Assembly (NCBI GenBank): GCA_016717005.1 | Contig: JADJUF010000001.1 | Coordinates: 930,001 to 994,000 of the forward strand | Reading direction: 5' to 3' | DNA from: Myxococcales bacterium | GTDB lineage: Bacteria; Myxococcota_A; Polyangia; Haliangiales; Haliangiaceae | Length of the DNA stretch: 64,000 nucleotides | Shown: piece after piece, positions 50,416 through 59,429 of the stretch | How the letters are laid out: each line of letters opens with the position of its first letter | How positions within the stretch are numbered: position 1 is the stretch's first letter | Position numbers and translations under genes: made by a program | Notes under the pieces: model-generated | Databases searched by the model: none | What the model was told of the DNA's origin: nothing | The model's input: the letters and a program-made list of their open reading frames with translations, nothing else

Positions 50416-51293
50416 CCCGACGCGCCGCCGTCGCCGTGACCGTGGTCGCCGCGTTCGGCCTGGGCGTGGCGCTGGCGGTCTCGGGCGACGATGACGCCGG
50501 CGTGACGGTCGCGGCGCCGCCCCTGGCCGCTGCGGCCGCGGCCGGCCAGGCCTGGACGCTGACCACCCCGGCCGGGCCGGTGCACGTGTGGGCGCCGGCC
50601 GGCTACCACGCCGACGGCGCCGCGGTGATCCTGTACGTCCACGGCTACGGCACCGACGTCGACGGCGCGTGGCGCGACCACCGGCTGCCCGAGCAGTTCG
50701 CGCTGTCGGCCGCGAACGCGGTGTTCATCGCGCCCGAGGCGCCGGCCGGCGCGAGGCAGGCGGTGCGCTGGCCCGCGCTCGACGAGCTGCTGGTCGAGGT
50801 GTTCGCGGCGATCGAGCTGCCGCGGCCGACCGGCGAGGTCATCGCGATCGGCCACAGCGGCGCCTACCGGACGCTGCTGGCCTGGACCGAGTACCCGCCG
50901 CTCGACTGGATCGTCTCGCTCGACGCCACCTACGGCGAGGTCGACGCCTGGCGCGCCTGGATGGCCGCGTCGCCGCGCCACCACCTGCTGTTCGTCGGCG
51001 ACGACACCGTGCGCTGGACCGAGGGCCTCGCGGCCGCGCTGGCGGCGGACCTGCCCGGCGAGGTCGTCACGCTCGACCGCGAGGACGATCTCGCTGACGA
51101 GCCGGCGCCGCCGTGGCGCGCCGCCCGGGCGATCTACCTGCGCTCGCGAGCCGGGCACATGCCGCTGGTGACCGCGGGCGTGGCGATCCCGACGCTGGTC
51201 CGCCTGGCGCCGGTCGAGCTCCTGGCCGACGGGCCGTGGCGCGCGCCGCTGGGCCTGCCGCCGCTCGCGCCCGACGGCGGGGCCGCGCCGTGA
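50412..51293 (+). CDS. Exported alpha/beta hydrolase-like protein
   Basis: This 293-residue protein has an N-terminal signal or anchor (VAVTVVAAFGLGVALAVSG), ILYVHGYGTDVDGAW with the oxyanion-hole HG, and the nucleophile elbow GHSGAY. Further acidic and His candidates lie near the C-terminus (RSRAGHMPLV). The elbow is G-H-S-G rather than G-X-S-X-G. Substrate unknown. It is coupled on both sides by GTGA overlaps, with the DsbA-like gene upstream and the phosphatase-like gene downstream. Confidence 0.7.
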   Translation: MTRRAAVAVTVVAAFGLGVALAVSGDDDAGVTVAAPPLAAAAAAGQAWTLTTPAGPVHVWAPAGYHADGAAVILYVHGYGTDVDGAWRDHRLPEQFALSAANAVFIAPEAPAGARQAVRWPALDELLVEVFAAIELPRPTGEVIAIGHSGAYRTLLAWTEYPPLDWIVSLDATYGEVDAWRAWMAASPRHHLLFVGDDTVRWTEGLAAALAADLPGEVVTLDREDDLADEPAPPWRAARAIYLRSRAGHMPLVTAGVAIPTLVRLAPVELLADGPWRAPLGLPPLAPDGGAAP

Positions 51294-52813
51294 CCGCGCC
51301 GGGGGCGACCTGGCGCGATCGCCTGCGCCGGCTCGACTGGCGCGATCGTGGGCTGCGCGCGATCGTCGGCCTGGCGTGCGTGCTGGCGCTGACGCCGCTG
51401 GCGACCTTGCGGTTCGACGCGGTCAAGGCGATCACCACGCACGACGCCGCCCCGGGCGCGGCGCCGCGCCTGCCGCGGGCCGCGGGCGTCGGGGTGACGC
51501 CGACGCCGCAGCTGCGCGTGGTCCTGATCGACGGCGCCGGGGCCAGCACCGCGCGCACGATGCCGGCCTGGGACGCGCTGTGCGCCCGCGGCCTCGATCT
51601 CCAGATCGACGTCGGGTTCCCGACGGTGTCGCTGCCGGTCGAGCTGGCGCTATGGACCGGCCGCACCCAGCAGCAGACCGGCGTCCTGTACCACGCGACC
51701 GGCACGCCGGTGCCACCGCCGGCCGACGGCATCCCGGCCGCGGTGCCTGGCTCGATCGCGATCGCCGAGAGCCACCCGTACATCGTCCACTCGCTCGGGT
51801 TCGCGCGCACGCTGCCGCCGACGCCGAGCAAGGAGCTGCCGCCGGGGTGGGCCACGCAGTGGGTGACCGAGGCCCGGGCCGCGGTCGCGGGCCCGGCCCG
51901 GCTGGTGTTCGTGCACGTGCTGCGGGTCGACACCACCGGCCACAAGCGCGGCAAGGTCTCGGCGGCGTGGCGCGAGGCCGCGGCCGGCGCCGACGCGATC
52001 CTGGGCGAGCTGATCGCCGCGGCCCCCGCGGCGCGCTGGCTGGTCCTGGCCGATCACGATCACATCGCGACCGGCGGCCACGGCGGCGAGGACCGGGCGA
52101 TCCGGATCGTGCGCGGGTGCCTGGCCGGGCCCGACATCGCGGTCGGCCGCGGCGGACCGATCAGCGTCGTCGACGTGGCCCGGGCGATCGCCGACTCGGT
52201 CGGCGTGGCGCTGCCCGCGGACTCCGCGGCGCGCCCGCTGCACGCGGCGCTGGCGGCGCCGGTCTCCGACGCCGACGTCCTGCCGCCGCTGCCGCGGGGA
52301 CGCGTGGCGCTCGCGCTCGTGGTCGTGCTGCTCGGGATCGCCGCCACCGCCTGGGGCGCCCGCGGGCGACTCCTGGCCGCGCCGTGGTGGTGGCCGGCCG
52401 CGCTGATCGCGCTGATGGTCCTGGCGACGACGCCGTCGCTGTCGACGCCGATGATCTACAAGCGCGAGGGCCTGATCATGCGCGACGCCTTCGCGCCCGC
52501 GCTGATCGTGCTGGTCCTGTTGATGGCGGTCGAGGTCCACCGCGACTGGCGGCGCGCGCTGGTCGCGCAGCTGGCGCTGCCGGTCGCCGCGGCGCTGGCC
52601 CTGTGGATCGTCACCGGCGCGACCGGGCTGTGGTTCGGCGAGCCGGTCTGCCCGGTGGTGCCGCGCTGGACCGGGTGGCTGCCGCCGGTGACGCTCATCG
52701 CGGCGACGGGGCTGGCGGTGGCCGGGCTTGTCGTTCTCGCCAGCGCCGTCCTGCCTGGGTCCGGTCCATCGGCACGGTCGGGAACCAGCCGTAGCGACCG
52801 CGCAGGTCCGTGA
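51290..52813 (+). CDS. Membrane alkaline-phosphatase-superfamily protein
   Basis: This 507-residue protein has one N-terminal membrane segment (AIVGLACVLALTPLATL), an extracytoplasmic domain of the phosphodiesterase/alkaline phosphatase type (VVLIDGAGAS, FPTVSLPVELALWTGRTQQQ, HVLRVDTTGHKRG, LVLADHDHIATGGHGG) and about four C-terminal TM helices. Metal-binding Asp/His residues are visible. It may cleave or transfer phospho-groups in the envelope. The last 119 nt overlap the 3' end of the convergent sulfatase-like gene. It is the third gene of the coupled DsbA-hydrolase-phosphatase set. Confidence 0.75.
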   Translation: MTAPGATWRDRLRRLDWRDRGLRAIVGLACVLALTPLATLRFDAVKAITTHDAAPGAAPRLPRAAGVGVTPTPQLRVVLIDGAGASTARTMPAWDALCARGLDLQIDVGFPTVSLPVELALWTGRTQQQTGVLYHATGTPVPPPADGIPAAVPGSIAIAESHPYIVHSLGFARTLPPTPSKELPPGWATQWVTEARAAVAGPARLVFVHVLRVDTTGHKRGKVSAAWREAAAGADAILGELIAAAPAARWLVLADHDHIATGGHGGEDRAIRIVRGCLAGPDIAVGRGGPISVVDVARAIADSVGVALPADSAARPLHAALAAPVSDADVLPPLPRGRVALALVVVLLGIAATAWGARGRLLAAPWWWPAALIALMVLATTPSLSTPMIYKREGLIMRDAFAPALIVLVLLMAVEVHRDWRRALVAQLALPVAAALALWIVTGATGLWFGEPVCPVVPRWTGWLPPVTLIAATGLAVAGLVVLASAVLPGSGPSARSGTSRSDRAGP

Positions 52814-54827
52814 CCCGATCGGGCTCGCGCGCCGCGAGGTCGGTGCGCTCGCCGGGATCGGCGGCCAGGTCGTACAGCTCGGTCAGGTTGTCGCGCGGGC
52901 GCACCAGCAGCTTCCACGGCCACGCGACCACGGCCCACTGATCCTGCTCGTTCATCACCAGCGTGCGGGTGCGCGCGACCAGCGCCGCCGGCGCGCCGAG
53001 GATGTCGTCGGTGAGGTCGACGCCGTCGGGCGCGGGCAGGCCCCCGGCGCCGAGCAGCCCCAGCACCGTGGCCGGCAGATCGACCAGCGACACCGGCGCC
53101 GCCAGCGTCGCCGGCGCGACGCCGGGCGCGCGCACCAGCACCGGCACGTGCGTGAGCGCGTGGTAGACGACCAGGCCGTGGCGATCGGGCAGGCGCGGAT
53201 CGTCGCCCAGGCTCTCGCCGTGATCGGCGAAGACCACGACGATCGTGTCGTCGGCGTGGCCGCGCCGGGCCAGCTCGTCGAGCAGCCGGCCGACCTCGGC
53301 GTCGATGTTGCCGAGCAGCGCCCGGTAGCGACGGTCGGTCGGCGTCGTGGCGCCCTGGACCTGCGCCAGCAGCGCCTCGGGGATCGTGATCTGCGCGTGC
53401 TCGTGGATGTCGAAGTAGTGCGCCCACAGCGCGAACCGGTGCGGGCCGACCCCGTCGAGGAACGCCAGCGCGCGATCGGTGGTGGCGCCGGCGGTGATGC
53501 GGTCGCCGACGTCGCGGTGGCTGCCGTCGGTCACGACCCGGTCGACCGAGGCCCAGCCCCGGGTCAGCAGGGTCTCGCCGGCGTAGCGCAGCACCTCGCG
53601 CGGCAGGATCGCGTGGGTGGTGCGGCCGCTCGCGATCAGCGCCTCGCCCAGCGTGGTCGCGATGGCCTGGAACGGGTTCCAGCGGCCGGTCGCGACCGTG
53701 GCCATCGACACGTCGGTGCCGGCGGCGGGCGCCAGCGCGTTGGCGAACGCCACCGACTCGGCCCGCAGGCGATCGAGCCGGGGCACGGTCGGATCGCCGG
53801 GCGTCAGGTGATCGGCGCGCAGCGCGTCGATCGACACGATCAGCAGGTTGGCGTCGCGCAGCCGCGCCCGCGCGGCCACCACCTCGGGCCGCGCGCGCCA
53901 GGCGTCGAGCGACGCGTCGCGGGCGACGTCGACCACCGGCGCCGGCGGCGGCACCGCGTCGACGCCGTCGCAGTCCTCGTCGCGGCCGTTGCCGGGGAGG
54001 TCGGCGGCGCCGACGTGGCGGGTCGGATCGCGGTCGTCGCAGTCGCCGCCGCCGAGGATCGCCGACGAGCCGTCGCCGTCGAGATCGATCAGCGCCCGGG
54101 CGCCGCGCGCCAGGTGCCGGAGCTGATCGCCCCGGGTCGCGACCCGGGCCCGATCCGTGGCGCTGCGCAGGCCGCCCCACCCGACCGCGACCGCGGCGAT
54201 CGCGACCGCGGCCAGGGTCACCAGCCGCGCGCGCAGGCGCCACGGCGGCTGACCGCCGGCCAGGCGCACCGCGGTCGCCAGGCACGCGATCGCCGCGAAC
54301 ACCAGCGCGAGGTGCAGCGTCGGATAGCCCGATCGGAACAGCGCGCGGTTGCCGCCCTCGATGACGACCGCGCCGAGCGCGAGGGCCCCGACCACCAGCG
54401 CGCGCCCGCCGCGGCCCCGGGCGAGCAGCCGGCGGGCCACGACGATCGCGACCGTCAGCGCGGCCCAGCCGAGGATCGGCAGCGCGATCGGCGCCCACCG
54501 CGCGCCCGGCAGCGTCGCCGCGAACGCGCCCTGGAACAGCGAGTCGCCGACCGGGATCGTGATCGCCAGGCTCGGCGCCGCCTCGACCGCGGCGCGGGCC
54601 AGCCCGACCGCGCGGGTCCGCTCGGCCACGCTCGCCGCCGCCGCGCTGGCGGCGCCGGTGATCGCGCCGGCCACGATCGCCAGCACCAGCGCGGCCGCCG
54701 CCAGCGCCGGCCGGGTCACCGCGCCCAGGCCCACGACCTCGAGCACGGCCAGCGCGGCGCCTGCGACCATGCCGGCCGCGATCGGGTCAGCCAACCACGA
54801 GCGCGCGCGCGACATCGGCCGAATCAT
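52695..54827 (-). CDS. Membrane sulfatase-like protein with MopE-type metal-binding motif
   Basis: This 710-residue protein has about six N-terminal TM helices, then a calcium-binding segment (LIDLDGDGSSA, GGDCDDRDPTRHVGAAD, GNGRDEDCDGVDA; about 245-292) of the kind found in myxobacterial MopE-like repeats. A sulfatase/phosphotransferase domain follows (LLIVSIDALRADHL, AGTDVSMATVATGR, VFADHGESLGD, RHGLVVYHALTHVPVLV). The catalytic position is Thr/Ser-like, not the formylglycine Cys, so phosphoethanolamine or other group transfer is possible. The 3' end overlaps a convergent gene by 119 nt. ATG 54827 or ATG 54815 may be the start. Confidence 0.78.
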   Translation of the reverse strand: MIRPMSRARSWLADPIAAGMVAGAALAVLEVVGLGAVTRPALAAAALVLAIVAGAITGAASAAAASVAERTRAVGLARAAVEAAPSLAITIPVGDSLFQGAFAATLPGARWAPIALPILGWAALTVAIVVARRLLARGRGGRALVVGALALGAVVIEGGNRALFRSGYPTLHLALVFAAIACLATAVRLAGGQPPWRLRARLVTLAAVAIAAVAVGWGGLRSATDRARVATRGDQLRHLARGARALIDLDGDGSSAILGGGDCDDRDPTRHVGAADLPGNGRDEDCDGVDAVPPPAPVVDVARDASLDAWRARPEVVAARARLRDANLLIVSIDALRADHLTPGDPTVPRLDRLRAESVAFANALAPAAGTDVSMATVATGRWNPFQAIATTLGEALIASGRTTHAILPREVLRYAGETLLTRGWASVDRVVTDGSHRDVGDRITAGATTDRALAFLDGVGPHRFALWAHYFDIHEHAQITIPEALLAQVQGATTPTDRRYRALLGNIDAEVGRLLDELARRGHADDTIVVVFADHGESLGDDPRLPDRHGLVVYHALTHVPVLVRAPGVAPATLAAPVSLVDLPATVLGLLGAGGLPAPDGVDLTDDILGAPAALVARTRTLVMNEQDQWAVVAWPWKLLVRPRDNLTELYDLAADPGERTDLAAREPDRVTDLRGRYGWFPTVPMDRTQAGRRWRERQARPPPAPSPR

Positions 54828-54880
54828 GCCACCGGCGCCGACGGCTTGCGCCGGTGGCGGGGGTCATTGCACCCTGCGGC

Positions 54881-55633
54881 GTGCGCCGCGTGCTCGCCTT
54901 GTGCGCCGGGGTTGGCCTCGCCCGGATCGACGGCGCGGCCGCGGACGACGTGGTCCGCGCCGCCGGCGGGCGCGGCGAGTACACGCACACCACCACCCTC
55001 GACGGCGGCGCCGCGCTGGCGTGGTGGCGCGAGCCGCTGGGCGCGGCGCTGGCGATCGACGGCGCGCTCGGGGTGGTGATCGCGACCACCGCCGACGGCA
55101 CCGCGGCCTCGCTCGCCAACCCGCGCGCGCGCGCCAGCTACCAGCTCAGCACGACGACCGCGCTCGATCTCGAGCTGACCCTGCCCGCCGCCAGCCGACG
55201 CGGCGCCGGCGGCGCGGTGGCGCAGGCGATGGCCGAGGCCCACCGGATCGATCCGACGCCGTGGCTGGCCGGCGCGACCACCCTCGCGGCCGGGCTGCAC
55301 CGGCGCTGGCGCCGCCCGCTGGGCGAGGTCAGCCTCGACGCGCACCTGGCGTGGACCACCCGCGGCGACGACCCCGACCTGCCGCTGATCCACGTCGACG
55401 CCGCCGGCGCGGTCGCGCTGGCCGAGCGGATCGGCCTGACCGCGGCGTTCCGCACGACCGGCTACGGCCTCGTCGACGACCGCGTCGAGGACTTCGTGCA
55501 CACGCTGGCGCTCGGCGCGCGCTACCGCGACTGCCGGATCGAGGTCGACCTGGCGGTGGTGGTGCCGGTCGACGCGGCCGATCGCGCGATCGACGCGCTC
55601 ATGGCGACCGCCGCGGTCGCCTGGCGGCTGTGA
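54881..55633 (+). CDS. Putative exported beta-barrel protein
   Basis: This 250-residue protein starts with a weak signal peptide (VRRVLALCAGVGLARIDG, cleavage near AAA) and continues with alternating strands (LSTTTALDLELTLPA, GEVSLDAHLAWTTRG, DCRIEVDLAVVVPVD, AVAWRL at the end), as in small outer-membrane barrels. No family recognised. GTG 54881 is preferred to GTG 54854 because of the signal peptide. The 3' end meets the RegA gene tail to tail. Confidence 0.55.
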   Translation: MRRVLALCAGVGLARIDGAAADDVVRAAGGRGEYTHTTTLDGGAALAWWREPLGAALAIDGALGVVIATTADGTAASLANPRARASYQLSTTTALDLELTLPAASRRGAGGAVAQAMAEAHRIDPTPWLAGATTLAAGLHRRWRRPLGEVSLDAHLAWTTRGDDPDLPLIHVDAAGAVALAERIGLTAAFRTTGYGLVDDRVEDFVHTLALGARYRDCRIEVDLAVVVPVDAADRAIDALMATAAVAWRL

Positions 55634-55666
55634 CCGCCGGCGCGCCGACGTCCAACCCGCTGGACC

Positions 55667-56211
55667 TCAGCGGTTCGGCGGGTACTTCTGGAGCTTGCGC
55701 TGGAGCGACCGGCGGTGGATGCCGAGCCGGCGCGCCGCCTCGGAGATGTTGCCGCCGCAGTCCGACAGCACCCGGTTGATGTGCTCCCACTCGGCGCGGG
55801 CCAGGCTGGGCGCGCGGTAGTCGAGTCGGGCGGCTCGAGCGGCGGCGCCTGGCCGCGGGCGAACGCGGCCAGGATCTCGTCGGCGTCGGCCGGCTTGGCC
55901 AGGTAGTAGGTGGCGCCCAGCCGGACCGCGTCGATCGCCGTCGCGATGCTGCCGTAGCCGGTCAGGACCACGATCTTGGTCTGCGGGTCGATCTCGAGCA
56001 GCGCCTTGACGAGCTCGAGGCCGCTGTGACCAGGCATCTTGAGATCGACCACGGCGAGCTCGGGCGACTCACCGCGCGCGACCGCGACCGCGCTGTCGAA
56101 GTCGTGGGCGGTGGTGACCTCGAAGCCACGCTCGATGAACGCGCGGGCGGTGCGGGTGCGAAAGACCTCGTCGTCGTCGCACAGGAGCATGGAGGGCTTG
56201 GTGTCCGACAT
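55667..56211 (-). CDS. regA: RegA/PrrA-type response regulator, frameshifted
   Basis: The receiver domain (MLLCDDDEVF, phospho-acceptor D56 in AVVDLKMPGHSG, VLTGYGS, AKPAD) lies in one frame. The C-terminal Fis-type HTH (SLARAEWEHINRVLSDCGGN, ISEAARRLGIHRRSLQRKLQ, ending KYPPNR) lies in another. Restoring one base near 55822-55826 joins them (EPPDSDYRAPSLARAEW), giving about 181 residues, the normal RegA length. RegA-type regulators control respiratory and other redox-dependent genes in proteobacteria. The gene starts 9 nt after the RegB-like kinase stop, so they form one operon. The frameshift is most likely a sequence error. Confidence 0.85.
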
Positions 56212-56220
56212 CAGGGATCG

Positions 56221-57531
56221 TTAGATACCACCTGCCGGGGGGGTCGTGGCTACCGAGCTGGGCCGGCGGCTGCGGGCCCGGGCCGCCGCGTCGACCGGCA
56301 TGGTCACGGTGATCCGGGTGCCGGCGCCCACGTGCGAGTCGATGACCAGGGCGCCGCCGATGCTCTCGAACACCGCCCGGGCCAGGAACAGCCCCAGGCC
56401 CATGCCCCGCCCGGGCTGCTTGGTGGTGAAGAACGGCTCGCCGATCCGGGCCAGGACCTCGGCGCTCATCCCGCGGCCGCGATCGATGACGTCGAACGCG
56501 AGGACGCCGGCGCGGCAGGTCGTGGTCACGACGACCTCACCGTCGGGGGGCGACGCGTCCTGGGCGTTGGTCACCAGCGATCGCAGGGCCTGGGTGACCG
56601 CCCGCGCCGGCAGGTTGACGAGCGTCGCGGCGACCTCGGCCGGCATCGCGTGGCGGACCGACGGCTCGGCGCGGGCGCCGGTCAGGGCCTCCGCGAGCAC
56701 CGCGTCGACCCGGATCGAGGTCAGGCCCTCGCCGGCGGCCCCGGCGCCGCCGGCCATCTGATCGAGGATGGCGCGGCACCGCCCGACCTGCTCGCGGATG
56801 AGGCGCGCGTCGTCGGCCAGGGCGGTGTTCTCGTGGCCGGCCAGGTGGCGCTCGAGCTCCTTGGCCACGAGCGCGACCGTCCCGAGCGGCGTCGCCAGCT
56901 CGTGGGCGGCGCCGGCGGCCATGGTCGCGAGCGCCGCCAGCCGCTCCTGGCGCGCGGTCAGGTTGCGGGCCTCGGCCAGCTCGCGATCGCGCGCGGCCAG
57001 CGCGTCGGTCACCCGCAAGAGGAAGTGGACGATGAACGCCGAGGCCACGCCCAGCGCGACCCAGACGCCGATCGCGCGGGTGCGATCGGTCGCCGCCAGC
57101 GGCCGGTGATCGACCAGCAACAGCCCGAAGCCGACGAACGACAGCGCCACCAGCGCCCAGGTCCAGGCGGCCTCGAGGATCACCGTCGCCAGCGCGATCT
57201 GCACCAGGTAGAGGAAGCCGAACGGGTTGTCGGCGCCGCCGGTCAGGTGTAGCAGGCCGGTGAGCACGGCGACGTCGAGCGCCATCACCGCCGCCAGCAC
57301 CCGATCGTCGGCGCGGCCGAGGCGCCGGACCGACGCCGACAGCGCCAGGTTCGAGACCAGGCCGATCGCGACCAGGCCCCACAGGAGCGTCAAGGGCAGA
57401 TCGACGCCGAGCGCGACGTCGGCGAAGCCCACCGTCGCCGCCTGCCCGACGATCTGGGCCCACCGCAGCGAGATGAGCCAGGTCGCGTTGACCGCGCTGG
57501 CCTCGGGGATCGAGTTCGTGCGACGGGCCAC
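56221..57531 (-). CDS. regB: RegB/PrrB-type redox sensor histidine kinase
   Basis: This 436-residue membrane kinase has about six TM helices (20-175) with the quinone-binding heptad GGADNPF (98-104) of the RegB family. The H-box is AAGAAHELATPLGT with H210, C252 lies in EQVGRCRAILDQM where RegB has its redox-active Cys, and the ATPase domain has NAQDAS, DRGRGMS and GRGMGLGLFLARAVF. It is expected to sense quinone/redox state and phosphorylate the adjacent RegA. GTG 57531 has a TATGGT box 6 nt upstream. Confidence 0.87.
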   Translation of the reverse strand: MARRTNSIPEASAVNATWLISLRWAQIVGQAATVGFADVALGVDLPLTLLWGLVAIGLVSNLALSASVRRLGRADDRVLAAVMALDVAVLTGLLHLTGGADNPFGFLYLVQIALATVILEAAWTWALVALSFVGFGLLLVDHRPLAATDRTRAIGVWVALGVASAFIVHFLLRVTDALAARDRELAEARNLTARQERLAALATMAAGAAHELATPLGTVALVAKELERHLAGHENTALADDARLIREQVGRCRAILDQMAGGAGAAGEGLTSIRVDAVLAEALTGARAEPSVRHAMPAEVAATLVNLPARAVTQALRSLVTNAQDASPPDGEVVVTTTCRAGVLAFDVIDRGRGMSAEVLARIGEPFFTTKQPGRGMGLGLFLARAVFESIGGALVIDSHVGAGTRITVTMPVDAAARARSRRPSSVATTPPAGGI

Positions 57532-57537
57532 GGCGCG

Positions 57538-57544
57538 ACCATAC
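57538..57544 (-). promoter_or_regulatory. -10 box of a leaderless start (regBA operon)
   Basis: GTATGGT on the minus strand ends 6 nt before GTG 57531. Confidence 0.4.
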
Positions 57545-57612
57545 CTCCAGGGCGGGCCTGAGTGATCGCGCGCACGCGGTCAGCGCCCGGGCCGACCGGC
57601 CGGCGCCCGGTG

Positions 57613-57619
57613 GTATCTT
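57613..57619 (+). promoter_or_regulatory. -10 box of a leaderless start
   Basis: GTATCTT ends 6 nt before ATG 57626. Confidence 0.4.
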
Positions 57620-57625
57620 CGTCGG

Positions 57626-58801
57626 ATGCTGCGGTTGTCCGGCCTGGCCTTGATCCTCGCGCTGACCGCGCCGGCGGCGGTCGCCGACGTGCTGGTCGGG
57701 GACGTCGTCGCCACGCGCGCGGCCTGGTCCGCCGACGATCGCGCGATCGTCACGACCGCGACCGTCCGCACCGCCGCGGGCGACGTCGAGGTCGAGCAGC
57801 TCGGCGGCCACGCCGACGGCTACACGATGGTGGTGTTCGACGGCGAGCCGGCGCTGGCGGTCGGCATGCGCGCGGAGATCACCGCCCGCGCGATCGCGAC
57901 CACGACCGCGCCGCGCTACGTCGCCGATCGCGTCGTCGACCGCGACGCCCGCGGGCGCGCGCCGTTCGTGCGGACCACGACCAACAAGAGCGGCAAGCCG
58001 CTGCGCTGGGCCAAGGGCTGCGTCGAGGTCGCCTACGGCGTCGAGGGCACGACCGCGATCCCCGGCGACGGTGAGCGCGCGGTCATCGAGGCGACGCTGG
58101 CCACCTGGAACCAGGGCGTCGCGGGCTGCTCGTACCAGCACCTGGTCAGCCTGGGGCCGGTCGAGCGCGAGGTCTCGGGCCGCGACTTCGTCTCGGTCGT
58201 GAAGTTCCGCGACACCGAGTGGTGCCGCCCCGCCGTCGACGGCAAGCCGCGCAAGTGCCACAGCAACCGCGCCGCCGGGATCACCACCGCGGTGTTCGTC
58301 GACGATCCCGGCGACGCCCGCGACGGCGAGCTGGTCGACGCCGACATCGAGCTCAACGGCGTCGACTTCGCGCTCGCGGTCGACGGCCAGAGCCTCGGCG
58401 CCGCCGACTGCCAGGCCGACCTCGCCAACACCCTGACCCACGAGCTCGGCCACCTGCTCGGCCTCGAGCACACCTGCCTGACCGCGGCCGACGCGCCCCA
58501 CGTCGACGGCGCCGGCCAGCCCGTGCCGCTGTGCACCGGGACCCTGACGCCAGCGATCGTCGACGCGACGATGTACCCGTTCCAGGACTGCGGCGAGACG
58601 TCGAAGGCGACGCTGTCGCCCGACGAGCTCACCGCCGTGTGCACGATCTACCCGACCGCCGAGGATCCCGGCGTGTGCGCGGCGCCGGATCCGCTGGCCA
58701 CCGGGTGCTGCTCGACCGGGGCGCCGACCGGCCCGAGCCTGGCCCTGGGCGTCGCGGTCGCGGCGCTCCTCCGCCGCCGCCGATCAGCGCTGCGACGCTA
58801 G
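57626..58801 (+). CDS. Secreted matrixin-like metalloprotease with MYXO-CTERM-like tail
   Basis: This 391-residue protein has a signal peptide (MLRLSGLALILALTAPAAVA) and a metzincin domain with the zinc site HELGHLLGLEH (272-282) and a downstream Met in DATMYPF, fitting the Met-turn of matrixins. Several Cys residues suggest disulfides. The C-terminus has GCCSTG, a hydrophobic helix and RRRR, a MYXO-CTERM-like sorting tail. It is probably surface-attached or secreted for protein breakdown. There is no cysteine-switch prodomain. Confidence 0.85.
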   Translation: MLRLSGLALILALTAPAAVADVLVGDVVATRAAWSADDRAIVTTATVRTAAGDVEVEQLGGHADGYTMVVFDGEPALAVGMRAEITARAIATTTAPRYVADRVVDRDARGRAPFVRTTTNKSGKPLRWAKGCVEVAYGVEGTTAIPGDGERAVIEATLATWNQGVAGCSYQHLVSLGPVEREVSGRDFVSVVKFRDTEWCRPAVDGKPRKCHSNRAAGITTAVFVDDPGDARDGELVDADIELNGVDFALAVDGQSLGAADCQADLANTLTHELGHLLGLEHTCLTAADAPHVDGAGQPVPLCTGTLTPAIVDATMYPFQDCGETSKATLSPDELTAVCTIYPTAEDPGVCAAPDPLATGCCSTGAPTGPSLALGVAVAALLRRRRSALRR

Positions 58802-58836
58802 CTCGGCCGCCGACCGGCGCGGCGCCGCTCCGCCGA

Positions 58837-59184
58837 TCAACGCTTCGACGCGAGCTCGGCCGCCAACCGGCGGGCCTCGTCGTCGGTGCCCGCCAGGCGG
58901 ATCGCGCCCGGCAGCACCAGCGTGACCGCGCCGCCGCGCCGCTCGATGACGATCGACAGGCCGCCGAACTGGACCACCGTCGGGATCACCGCCGCCGCCG
59001 GCGGCGCCAGATCATCGAGGTCATCGGGCTCGGCCCGCGCGTCGAGGAACGGCGGGTGCAGCGCCGGCGCGCTGCCCTGGGCCATGCGCGGGGGCGGCGT
59101 CGACGGGGCCGGACCGCCGCCGACGACATCGACGATCCGTTCACGTTCGCCGCGGCGGAAACGGTAGCGAGGACCATCAGACAT
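58837..59184 (-). CDS. Hypothetical protein
   Basis: This 115-residue protein is unrecognised: a basic N-terminus (MSDGPRYRFRRGERERIVDV), a Pro/Ala-rich middle and a C-terminal part with alternating strands (QFGGLSIVIERRGGAVTLVL) and a helix (DDEARRLAAELASKR). No signal or TM. A TACGCT box lies 7 nt before its ATG, which supports a real, leaderless gene. Upstream, 59185-59429 holds no other gene apart from the promoter region of the next one. Confidence 0.5.
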   Translation of the reverse strand: MSDGPRYRFRRGERERIVDVVGGGPAPSTPPPRMAQGSAPALHPPFLDARAEPDDLDDLAPPAAAVIPTVVQFGGLSIVIERRGGAVTLVLPGAIRLAGTDDEARRLAAELASKR

Positions 59185-59191
59185 CGAGACC

Positions 59192-59197
59192 AGCGTA
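59192..59197 (-). promoter_or_regulatory. -10 box of a leaderless start
   Basis: TACGCT on the minus strand ends 7 nt before ATG 59184. Confidence 0.4.
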
Positions 59198-59429
59198 CGG
59201 TCATCCGCGCGCCAAGACCATCCCCCGCAAACGGCTAAGAGAGTCCCCCACGAGCGCACCCGCACGCCGCGCGGCGGTTCGTGATCCAGGTCGCAGGGCG
59301 CCGCCGCCGCCGCGTCGCAATGCGGCGTCACCGCGCGCGCCAGGTTCGCTGGGTCGCACACCTGCGCACCTCGAGGTCCGCTGGTCGCTGCCCCGCGGGA
59401 GGCGTACGATCGGCCCAGGAGTCGGGGCG

